A stretch of 64,000 nt of DNA from Denitratimonas tolerans (lineage in GTDB: Bacteria; Pseudomonadota; Gammaproteobacteria; Xanthomonadales; Xanthomonadaceae): contig NZ_JBBDHC010000002.1 of the NCBI RefSeq assembly GCF_037203605.1, positions 1-64,000 of the forward strand, written 5' to 3'. Position numbers and translations under genes: made by a program. The notes beneath the pieces were generated by a model, which did no database searches, was not told where the DNA came from, and saw only the letters and a program-made list of their open reading frames with translations. How positions within the stretch are numbered: the first letter of the stretch is position 1; the number at the start of each line of letters is the position of its first letter. This document shows positions 1-8,339 of this stretch, in pieces.

Positions 1-220
1 AAACGCGCCACCAAGCCTCGCGTCGGCGGCGCGGCATCCCGTCGGGGACGTAGGTCGGCCCTACGCGGCCGACGTTGCCGGGAATCGAACATCCCGTCGG
101 GGACGTAGCCCGACCTACGACGACATCGCGTTGCGGCGTGCGAAAACGCGCCACCAAGCCTCGCGTCGGCGGCGCGGCATCCCGTCGGGGACGTAGGTCG
201 GCCCTACGCGGCCGACGTTG
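1..220. repeat. Direct repeat with hairpin cores
   Basis: Bases 1-77 recur exactly at 144-220, a 77-bp perfect direct repeat with a 143-bp period. The first copy begins at the window edge, so the array may extend further. Three related cores start CATCCCGTCGGGGACGTAG, at about 36, 90 and 179. In the outer two the loop continues GTCGGCCCTACG, and in the middle one CCCGACCTACG, so the core can fold as a GTAG...CTAC hairpin in either orientation. This resembles the REP-like elements common in Lysobacterales intergenic DNA. No gene is seen here. Confidence 0.8.
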
Positions 221-223
221 GCG

Positions 224-1123
224 TCAGTCGTCGTCCGGCCAAAACGGCGCGCTGGCGCGTGCCGCCGGCTTCGACACAGGCCGCAGCGGCTTGAGCGCCT
301 CCCACAGCGCCAGCGCGTCGCGCAGCGCCGGGATGTCGTGGCTGCGCAACAGCATCGCACCGCGTTCGGCGGCCATGAGGTGCGCGGCGGCGGAACCTGC
401 CACCCGCTCGCCCGGCTCGCGACCCGTGACTTCGCCGATCATGCGCTTGCGCGACATGCCGGCCAGCAGCGGCACGCCAAGTTCGGCAAACGCATCCAGC
501 TGCGCCAGCAGGGCGAGGTTGTGCTCCAGAGCCTTGCCGAAACCGAAGCCCGGATCGACCACGATGCGCGATTTCGGAATCCCGGCCAGCTCGCAGGCAA
601 AGATGCGATCGGCGAGAAAACGCCGCACCTCAGCCACCACGTCGTCGTAGTGCGGCGCGGCCTGCATCGTGCGCGGCTCGCCCTGCATGTGCATCAGCAC
701 CACCGGCACGCCCAGTGCCGCCGCCGCCGCCAGCGCGCCCTCACGGCGCAGGGCGTAGACGTCGTTGATCATGCCGGCACCGGCGGCCACGGCGGCGCGC
801 ATCACCTCGGGCTTGGACGTGTCCACGCTGATCGGCACCGTCGTCTCGCGCGCGAGCCGCTCGATCACCGGCACCACGCGCGCGATTTCCTCCCCCACAC
901 CGACCTCGGCGGCACCCGGACGGGTCGATTCACCACCCACGTCCAGCGCATCGGCACCCTCTGCCACGAGCATCAAACCATGCGCCACGGCAGCGTCCGC
1001 ATCGGCGTGCGCGCCATGGTCGGAAAACGAATCGGGCGTGACGTTCACCACGCCCAGGATGCGCGTGCGGTCGAGCTTCAGCGGCCGGCCGGCGCAGTCG
1101 AGCGTGGGAACGATGTCGAACAC
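224..1123 (-). CDS. folP: Dihydropteroate synthase
   Basis: Condenses 6-hydroxymethyl-dihydropterin pyrophosphate with p-aminobenzoate to give dihydropteroate in cytosolic folate synthesis. At 299 aa it is slightly longer than the usual 280. Family motifs are complete: VNVTPDSFSD near residue 25, GGESTRPGA near 63, ISVDTSKP near 97, the MHMQGEPRTMQ loop near 143, DPGFGFGK near 190 and the SRK pocket near 222. It lies downstream of ftsH, as in Escherichia coli, with one exported-protein gene in between (12-bp gap). pabB, which supplies the pABA precursor, and folE2 are elsewhere in the window. The acidic tail FWPDDD is not part of the fold. Confidence 0.97.
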   Translation of the reverse strand: MFDIVPTLDCAGRPLKLDRTRILGVVNVTPDSFSDHGAHADADAAVAHGLMLVAEGADALDVGGESTRPGAAEVGVGEEIARVVPVIERLARETTVPISVDTSKPEVMRAAVAAGAGMINDVYALRREGALAAAAALGVPVVLMHMQGEPRTMQAAPHYDDVVAEVRRFLADRIFACELAGIPKSRIVVDPGFGFGKALEHNLALLAQLDAFAELGVPLLAGMSRKRMIGEVTGREPGERVAGSAAAHLMAAERGAMLLRSHDIPALRDALALWEALKPLRPVSKPAARASAPFWPDDD

Positions 1124-1135
1124 GGCTGCGGTGGC

Positions 1136-1663
1136 CTACAGATCGCCCAGGCGCGCGCCATCGACCGGGCTGACCAGCCACGAGGCGATGTCGCTGCCGA
1201 TGGCCCTGACGGTGCGCCCCAGCACCGAACAGGAGCCCTTGAACCCCGCGCCGAAACCGCCGCGCGAATGGCGTCGGGCGCGGAAAGCCGCGATCCTTTC
1301 GCCGTTGTCGTAGAGCACGCCGAGCACCGACGTGGACTTCATGTGCCCCGTCCAGGCATTGCCGACACTTTGCGCATCGATGATTTCAAGCATCAGAACC
1401 CGGCCTTCCGTCGCTTGGGATGCCGCATCATCGAACACCACGTTCACACCGGATCTCGCGGAGAACTCGCGCACGAAATCGGCCAGCTGCCGGCCAATCG
1501 GACACTCGGCCTTGATATTCGCCGCCACGAAATTGTCCTCGGCGTAGGGCACGAGGCTTTGCAGGCGCACTTCGCCGGCCGTCGCAGCAACGGCAAAGGC
1601 ACACGCCAACACGCCGGACAACAGCAACACTGTTCTTCGAATCACCGTTTTTCCCCTCGCCAT
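1136..1663 (-). CDS. Exported protein of unknown function
   Basis: A 175-aa protein starting at the ATG at 1661-1663. The N-terminus has basic residues (MARGKTVIRR), a hydrophobic stretch (VLLLSGVLACAFAVA) and an ATAG-type cleavage region, so a Sec signal peptide is likely and the product is probably periplasmic. The mature part holds two Cys (IKAECPIG, KGSCSVLG) that could form a disulfide, and a glycine-rich stretch RRHSRGGFGAGF. I recognise the type as a small conserved exported protein without known function. It sits between the ftsH terminator and folP, so it may be read with folP. A longer in-frame extension upstream is low-complexity and crosses the terminator, so it was not used. Confidence 0.75.
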   Translation of the reverse strand: MARGKTVIRRTVLLLSGVLACAFAVAATAGEVRLQSLVPYAEDNFVAANIKAECPIGRQLADFVREFSARSGVNVVFDDAASQATEGRVLMLEIIDAQSVGNAWTGHMKSTSVLGVLYDNGERIAAFRARRHSRGGFGAGFKGSCSVLGRTVRAIGSDIASWLVSPVDGARLGDL

Positions 1664-1707
1664 GCCATGCCAATGGCATGGCCATGATGCCCCAGCCGCC
1701 TGAAATG

Positions 1708-1735
1708 AAAAAGGCCAGGTTGCCCTGGCCTTTTT
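1708..1735. terminator. Intrinsic terminator (bidirectional form)
   Basis: Stem GGCCAGG (1713-1719) pairs with CCTGGCC (1724-1730) around a TTGC loop. The stem is flanked by five A on the left and five T on the right, so it can act in both directions. It follows the ftsH stop (1770) on the minus strand and ends the rlmE-ftsH transcript. Confidence 0.9.
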
Positions 1736-1769
1736 CCTTCGGGATTCCGCAGGCACCTGGCGCCGCCGC

Positions 1770-3684
<1,915 letters not shown>

Positions 3685-3692
<8 letters not shown>

Positions 3693-4338
3693 TCCTGTTT
3701 CCTGCGCCCTGTCCCTGGGCTTCTCGTTTGTCGGTTGCCAGCGCGTAGACCTCGGAAGATCGGCTGCGTGACGCTTCCGGCTTCCTCACCTTGACCTGCC
3801 GATAGCGCCTGCGCAAGTCCCGGATGTAATCGTCGAATCCCGTGCCCTGGAACAGCTTGATGAGGAACGTGCCGCCGGCCCGCAGGTGCTGGTCGGCGAA
3901 ATCCCTGGCCAATTCCGCCAGATACATCGAACGCGGCTGGTCGACGGCATCCACGCCCGACATATTGGGGGCCATGTCGGAAAGCACAAGGTCCACGGGC
4001 TGGCCATCCAGGAGGGCTTCGAGCCGTGCCAGCGGCTCCGGCTCGCGGAAATCGCCGAGAATGAACTCGACCCCGGCCAGCGGCGGCATGTCGAGGATGT
4101 CCAGCGCGATCACCCGTCCGCTGTCGCCCAGCTCGCGCCGCACCAGCTGCGACCAGCCGCCCGGTGCCGCGCCCAGGTCCACCACCACCATGCCCGGCTT
4201 GAGCACGCGATCGCGTTCGAGCAGCTCCTCCAGCTTGTAGGCGGCGCGCGAGCGCAGGCCTTCGGCCTGGGCCTTCTTCACGAAGGGATCGGAAAAGTGC
4301 TCGCGCAGCCAGCGCTGGCTGCTCTTGCTGCGTGCCAT
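3685..4338 (-). CDS. rlmE: 23S rRNA 2'-O-ribose methyltransferase RlmE
   Basis: Methylates U2552 in the peptidyl-transferase A loop using SAM; a late step in 50S assembly. 217 aa from the ATG at 4336-4338, which gives the family start MARSKSSQRWL. An in-frame upstream extension to 4410 would run into the yhbY start region and is not conserved. The SAM site VVDLGAAPGGWSQ and the K-D-K-E catalytic pattern are visible: K in RSRAAYKLEE, D in LVLSDMAPN, K in FLIKLFQG, E in RSSEVYAL. Divergent from yhbY and overlapping ftsH, as in E. coli. Confidence 0.96.
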
Positions 4339-4408
4339 GGGTCGGTGCGTGGGAGCGGGAAGGCGTACATGGTAACCTGTCGCGCTCATCTTCCCGCTGC
4401 GACCGTTC

Positions 4409-4711
4409 ATGCCCGCCCCGCTGACCTCGAACCAGAAACGCTACCTGCGCGGCCTCGCGCATCCGCTCAAGCCGGTGATCCTGGTCGGTGCCAAGGGCGT
4501 CACCGAGGCGTTGCTGGCCGAACTGGACCTCGCGCTCGACCACCACGAGCTGGTCAAGGTACGCATCGCCGCGGAAGACCGCGACGCGCGCGATGCCGGC
4601 ATCGCGATCCTGATCGAGCGCTCCGGTGCGCAGCTGGTGCAGCGCGTGGGCAACATCGCCTGCCTGTTCCGCCGCAACCCGGAAGCCCCGCAGGTTCCCC
4701 TGCCGCGCTGA
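4409..4711 (+). CDS. yhbY: CRM-domain RNA-binding protein YhbY
   Basis: A 100-aa single CRM (KH-like) domain protein that associates with pre-50S ribosomal particles. The diagnostic segment LTSNQKRYLRGLAHPLKPV followed by VGAKGVTE (the GxxG-type loop) is present, and the end is IACLFRRNP. It is divergently transcribed from rlmE with a 70-bp gap; this pairing with another large-subunit assembly gene is conserved in Gammaproteobacteria. Ten bases separate it from the next gene, which suggests co-transcription. Confidence 0.95.
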   Translation: MPAPLTSNQKRYLRGLAHPLKPVILVGAKGVTEALLAELDLALDHHELVKVRIAAEDRDARDAGIAILIERSGAQLVQRVGNIACLFRRNPEAPQVPLPR

Positions 4712-4720
4712 TATCCCGCC

Positions 4721-5104
4721 ATGCAGCTCGCCCACCAGTCCGACGAAGGCCACCATGCGGTACGCCGCCTGGGCGCGGGCTTCGTGCAGGTGGGCGACCG
4801 CGTCTTTTCCGCCAGCCTGCTGTTGGCCCCGGACCGCTGCATCGACGACTTCGCGCCGCATTCCCTGGACGAGTTCGACGCCGCGGCCATCGCGGCCGTG
4901 CTTGCGCTCGAACCGACCGTGGTGCTGATCGGCACCGGCGAGCGCCAGCGCCTCGCGCCGCCGGCGCTGATGGCGGCCTTCCTGGCGCGCGGCATCGGGC
5001 TGGAAGCCATGGACAGCGCCGCCGCCGCGCGCACCTTCAACCTGCTGGCCGGTGACGGCCGTCGGGTGGTCGCGGCGTTCCTGATCGGGACCGCGGATTC
5101 CTGA
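4721..5104 (+). CDS. Mth938-like domain protein (DUF498)
   Basis: 127 aa, matching the Mth938/NDUFAF3-like family (DUF498/DUF598). Visible family features are an N-terminal region with F.QVGDRVFSASLLL, the strand-turn EPTVVLIGTGERQRL in mid-protein, and the closing segment MDSAAAARTFNLLAGDGRRVVAAFL. No catalytic role is established in bacteria; the mitochondrial relative is a complex I assembly factor. It follows yhbY closely and precedes the RiPP operon by 82 bp. Confidence 0.85.
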   Translation: MQLAHQSDEGHHAVRRLGAGFVQVGDRVFSASLLLAPDRCIDDFAPHSLDEFDAAAIAAVLALEPTVVLIGTGERQRLAPPALMAAFLARGIGLEAMDSAAAARTFNLLAGDGRRVVAAFLIGTADS

Positions 5105-5186
5105 AGGCACCGTTGTGCACCGCAGCGGCGCAGGTTCCTCCCGCTCGACTATCATCGCCGCCTTACTTCCGGCCGCAGGAGCCGCC

Positions 5187-5594
5187 ATGTCCCGTTCCCG
5201 TTTCGCCACCCCGCTGATGCTCTCGCTTACCGCCGTCGGCGCGTTCGGGCTCGCCGCCGCCCAGGCCGGCATCGTCGATCTGCCTTCCGGCTACGGGCTG
5301 GTGGAGGACGCGCCCGCGAAGTCGCAGGATGACGGCAAGAAGGCGGAGCACGAGCACCGCTGCGGTGCCCGCCACGCCGAACACGCCGAACGCATGAAGG
5401 ACAGCAAGGAAGGCATGTGCGGCGCGGATCATCCCGAGCATCTCCAGCACATGAAGGACGGCCACGAAGGCAGCTGCGGTGCCGGCCACCACGCCCCGGC
5501 CGAGGCCGCCGCGGCAGAAACGGCCAAGGACGATCAGGAAGGCAAGTGCGGTGAGGGCAAGTGCGGTGAAGGCAAGTGCGGCGGCATGATCTGA
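5187..5594 (+). CDS. Bufferin/HvfA-type RiPP precursor
   Basis: 135 aa from the ATG at 5187, with GCAGGAG just upstream; a longer in-frame start lacks a ribosome site. Residues 1-27 look like a Sec signal peptide ending AQA. The mature part carries six E-x-x-C-G motifs in two lattices: Cys59, Cys78 and Cys97 spaced exactly 19 residues apart in a His-rich repeat (EHRCG, EGMCG, EGSCG), then Cys121, Cys126 and Cys131 spaced 5 apart in EGKCG units. Precursors of this family are modified at such Cys by the adjacent MNIO enzyme and bind copper. Followed after 22 bp by the maturase gene, so the function is well supported by context. The exact modification here is inference. Confidence 0.9.
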   Translation: MSRSRFATPLMLSLTAVGAFGLAAAQAGIVDLPSGYGLVEDAPAKSQDDGKKAEHEHRCGARHAEHAERMKDSKEGMCGADHPEHLQHMKDGHEGSCGAGHHAPAEAAAAETAKDDQEGKCGEGKCGEGKCGGMI

Positions 5595-5616
5595 CGCCGC
5601 GCGACGCGGCATCGTG

Positions 5617-6477
5617 ATGCCGGAATCGCCCCGCACCCTGCCCGCCCGGTCCGCAGGGCTCGGGCTGCGCCGCGCGCTGGCCGCGCCGCTGCTCGCGGCT
5701 CCGGCCGGCGCGCTGGACTTCCTCGAAGTGGCACCGGAGAACTGGATCGGCGTGGGCGGTCGTCACGGCAAGGCCTTCGCCGCACTCGCCGAGCGCCATC
5801 CCATCGTCTGCCACGGCCTGTCGCTCTCGCTCGGCGGCCCGGCACCGCTCGACATGGACTTCGTCGCGACGCTGAAAGACTTTCTGGATCGCTGGCAGGT
5901 GCCGATCTGCAGCGAACACCTGAGCTGGTGCGCCGATGAGGGCCACCTCTACGACCTGGCACCGATTCCGTTCACCGAGGAGGCCGTGCGCCACACCGCG
6001 GCGCGCATCGCCCGGGTGCAGGACGCCCTGGGCCGGCGCATCGCGGTGGAGAACGTCTCCTATTACGCCGCACCCTGGCAGGAGATGCCCGAGATCGACT
6101 TCATCAATGCGGTGCTGGCCGAGGCCGACTGCGACCTGCTGCTGGACGTGAACAACATCCACGTCAATGCCGTGAACCACGGCTACGACGCCCTCGCCTT
6201 CCTGCACGCGCTGCCGTCGGAGCGGGTGCGCTACATCCACGTGGCCGGCCACTTCCGGCAGGCGCCCGACCTGCTGGTGGATACCCACGGCGCGGCGGTG
6301 ACCGATCCGGTCTGGTCGCTGCTCGCGGCGGCCTATCGCCACGCCGGCGTGCGGCCAACCCTGCTGGAGCGCGATTTCAACATCCCGCCGCTGCCGGTCC
6401 TGCTCGAGGAAATCGACACCATCCGCATGATGCAGGACGCCGCGCTGGCCGAAGGAGCGCCTGCGCGTGTCGCCTGA
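5617..6477 (+). CDS. DUF692 multinuclear iron oxidase (BufB/HvfB-like)
   Basis: 286 aa from the ATG at 5617 (a GTG three bases upstream is in frame). TIM-barrel MNIO family, which uses a di- or tri-iron centre to rearrange Cys side chains of a precursor peptide. Likely metal-ligand segments are visible in order: CHGLSLSLG, CSEHLSWC, VENVSYY, LLDVNNIHVN and YIHVAGH, then ERDFNIP near the C-terminus. It lies between the Cys-rich precursor gene and the DUF2063 gene, which overlaps its end by 11 bp, the standard BufB/HvfB context. Cytoplasmic; the substrate would be the unexported precursor. Confidence 0.93.
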   Translation: MPESPRTLPARSAGLGLRRALAAPLLAAPAGALDFLEVAPENWIGVGGRHGKAFAALAERHPIVCHGLSLSLGGPAPLDMDFVATLKDFLDRWQVPICSEHLSWCADEGHLYDLAPIPFTEEAVRHTAARIARVQDALGRRIAVENVSYYAAPWQEMPEIDFINAVLAEADCDLLLDVNNIHVNAVNHGYDALAFLHALPSERVRYIHVAGHFRQAPDLLVDTHGAAVTDPVWSLLAAAYRHAGVRPTLLERDFNIPPLPVLLEEIDTIRMMQDAALAEGAPARVA

Positions 6478-7219
6478 GTCGTCCCGCCTGGCGCAGCAGC
6501 AGGCGATCTTCGCGGCAAACCTGCGCGATCCGGCGCATGCCGAACCCGTGCCGGTCGCGCCCGCACGCATCGCGCTCTACCGCGAACTGTTCTTCAACAC
6601 CCTGCGGGATCTGGTCGGCGGCACCTTCCCGGTATTGCGCGCAATCCTCGGGGAAACCGGCTGGGAAACGCTGATCCACGATTTCCAGCGCGAACACCGC
6701 TGTCGCACGCCGCTCTTTCCCGAGCTGGGGCGCGAATTCCTCGACTGGCTCGACACGCGCCCGGCGCAGCCGCCCTTTCTGCACGAGCTGGCGCACTACG
6801 AATGGATCGAGCTGGCGCTGGCGCTGGACGAGGCCGATACCGTGCTGGCGGACGTCGATTCCGACGGTGACCTGCTGAACGGCGTACCCGTGGCCTCGCC
6901 GCTGGCCTGGCCGCTGGCCTATCGCTTCCCGGTGCACCGCATCACCCCGGCATTCCAGCCGCAGGAGCCGCCGGCCGCGCCCACTTTTCTGCTCGTGCGG
7001 CGCGATGCGGACGACGCCATCCACTTCCACGCGATCGACGCTCTCACCCATGCCCTGCTGCAGACCCTGCACGATGCGCCGGCAATCCGCTCCGGCTTGC
7101 AGCTGATCGAACACCTCGTCGGCGGTCGCGAGGACGCTGCGGCGCTGCGTACCCAGGCCATCGCGCGGCTGCATGAACTGCATGACCGCGGTGCCATCTG
7201 CGGCACGCGGCGCGCGTGA
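6467..7219 (+). CDS. DUF2063 RiPP partner protein (BufC/HvfC-like)
   Basis: 250 aa from the GTG at 6467, preceded by GAAGGAG. The N-terminal DUF2063 region is clear (RIALYRELFFNTLRDLVGGTFPVLRAILG), followed by PFLHELAHYEWIELALA. In bufferin and HvfABC systems this protein binds the precursor leader and presents it to the MNIO enzyme. The 11-bp overlap with the maturase gene implies translational coupling. Nothing else of the pathway (transporter, DoxX-like protein, regulator) is found before rnt, so the operon is minimal. Confidence 0.9.
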   Translation: MSPESSRLAQQQAIFAANLRDPAHAEPVPVAPARIALYRELFFNTLRDLVGGTFPVLRAILGETGWETLIHDFQREHRCRTPLFPELGREFLDWLDTRPAQPPFLHELAHYEWIELALALDEADTVLADVDSDGDLLNGVPVASPLAWPLAYRFPVHRITPAFQPQEPPAAPTFLLVRRDADDAIHFHAIDALTHALLQTLHDAPAIRSGLQLIEHLVGGREDAAALRTQAIARLHELHDRGAICGTRRA

Positions 7220-7283
7220 ACGGCGGCTGCGCGCGGCAGCGGCGCGGCACGCAAAAGCGCATGGCACGCTCTAAACTTTCCCG

Positions 7284-7940
7284 ATGACCGATTCCCCCGA
7301 CTACGGTGCCGCCTTCGCCAGCACCATCGCCGCGCGCTTTCGTGGCTTCCTGCCCGTGGTGGTGGATGTGGAAACCGGCGGCTTCGACTGCAATCGCCAC
7401 GCGCTGCTGGAAATCGCCGCGGTGCCCGTCACGCTCGATGCCGCCGGACTTGCCGTTCCCGGCACCACCCTGCACGCCCACGTCGCGCCTTTCCCCGGTG
7501 CCGAACTCGATCCCCGCTCGCTCGACATCACCGGCATCGACCCGCACAACCCGCTGCGCGCGGCGCTGTCCGAACGCGCCGCGCTCGACCACATCTTCAG
7601 CGGCGTGCGTCTGGCGGTGCGCGAGGCCGGCTGCAACCGCGCGATCCTGGTCGGTCACAACGCCGGTTTCGACCTGGGCTTCATCAACGCCGCCGCCCTG
7701 CGCGTGGCGCACAAGCGCAACCCGTTCCACCCGTTCAGCAGCTTCGACACCGTGGCCCTGGCCGGCCTTGCCTACGGCCAGACGGTGCTGGCCAAGGCAA
7801 CCGAGGCGGCCGGCCTGGCGTGGGACGCCAACCAGGCCCACTCGGCCATCTACGACGCGGAAATCACCGCCGCGCTCTTCTGCCGCATCGTCAACCGCTG
7901 GCGCACGCTGTCGCTGCACGACACCGCATCCTCGGCCTGA
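7284..7940 (+). CDS. rnt: Ribonuclease T
   Basis: A DEDDh 3'-5' exoribonuclease that trims the CCA end of tRNA and matures 5S and 23S rRNA. 218 aa, normal length. Catalytic residues can be placed: D and E in VVVDVETGG near residue 28, D in GHNAGFDLGF, and H..D in AHSAIYDAEITA. Basic nucleic-acid-binding residues are scattered through the chain. It is convergent with the tRNA operon and ends just before a bidirectional terminator. A 64-bp gap from the RiPP operon leaves open whether it has its own promoter. Confidence 0.96.
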   Translation: MTDSPDYGAAFASTIAARFRGFLPVVVDVETGGFDCNRHALLEIAAVPVTLDAAGLAVPGTTLHAHVAPFPGAELDPRSLDITGIDPHNPLRAALSERAALDHIFSGVRLAVREAGCNRAILVGHNAGFDLGFINAAALRVAHKRNPFHPFSSFDTVALAGLAYGQTVLAKATEAAGLAWDANQAHSAIYDAEITAALFCRIVNRWRTLSLHDTASSA

Positions 7941-7954
7941 GCGCTCGCCGCACG

Positions 7955-7990
7955 ACGAAAAGCCCGCGTGCGGGCGGGCGGGCTTTTCGT
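7955..7990. terminator. Bidirectional intrinsic terminator
   Basis: A 13-bp perfect stem, ACGAAAAGCCCGC (7955-7967) with GCGGGCTTTTCGT (7978-7990), around a 10-base loop. The A tract on one side and T tract on the other allow action on both strands. It separates convergent rnt and the tRNA operon. Confidence 0.9.
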
Positions 7991-8001
7991 GTTCGACGCT
8001 A

Positions 8002-8075
8002 TGGAGGCCTGGGTCGGAATCGAACCGGCGTACGCGGATTTGCAGTCCGCTGCATGACCACTCTGCCACCAGGCC
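8002..8075 (-). tRNA. tRNA-Cys (GCA)
   Basis: A 74-nt cloverleaf read on the minus strand, starting GGCCTGG and ending with an encoded CCA. The acceptor stem GGCCTGG pairs with CCAGGCC, the anticodon loop is CTGCAAA, giving GCA, and the T arm contains GTTCGATTCC. It is the second gene of a tRNA-Gly/tRNA-Cys operon, the same order as glyW-cysT in E. coli; the leuZ counterpart is absent. Confidence 0.97.
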
Positions 8076-8160
8076 GGAGGCGTTCACCGCGTGCGGCGGC
8101 GTGGATCGGAGGGCGATCCATAAATGCGAAACCCCGGCGAACCGGGGCTTCGACCGCGTT

Positions 8161-8236
<76 letters not shown>

Positions 8237-8247
8237 GTTGTCGGACC

Positions 8248-8275
8248 ATTCTAGACGAGATCGTGTCGATGTCAA
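8248..8275 (-). promoter_or_regulatory. Sigma-70 promoter of the tRNA operon
   Basis: On the minus strand a perfect -35 TTGACA (8270-8275) is followed by a 16-base spacer and -10 TAGAAT (8248-8253), 11 bases before the tRNA-Gly 5' end. Strength and position fit a stable-RNA promoter. Confidence 0.88.
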
Positions 8276-8339
8276 TATGCGGCAGCGCCGCAACCTGCGG
8301 AAACCCCTGGATCAACGCGGTCGCACGAATCCACCGGCG

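Noticed and set aside
198..205. FtsH Walker A Ser instead of Pro (residues 198-205 of FtsH) as an inactivating change
   Set aside because: The Lys-Thr pair and glycine positions are intact, so ATP binding should be normal. The numbers here are residue positions in FtsH, not bases.
1..220. Possible CRISPR-like array
   Set aside because: Only two full copies, the repeat is 77 bp and the intervening DNA contains a third core; no spacers of uniform length and no cas genes.
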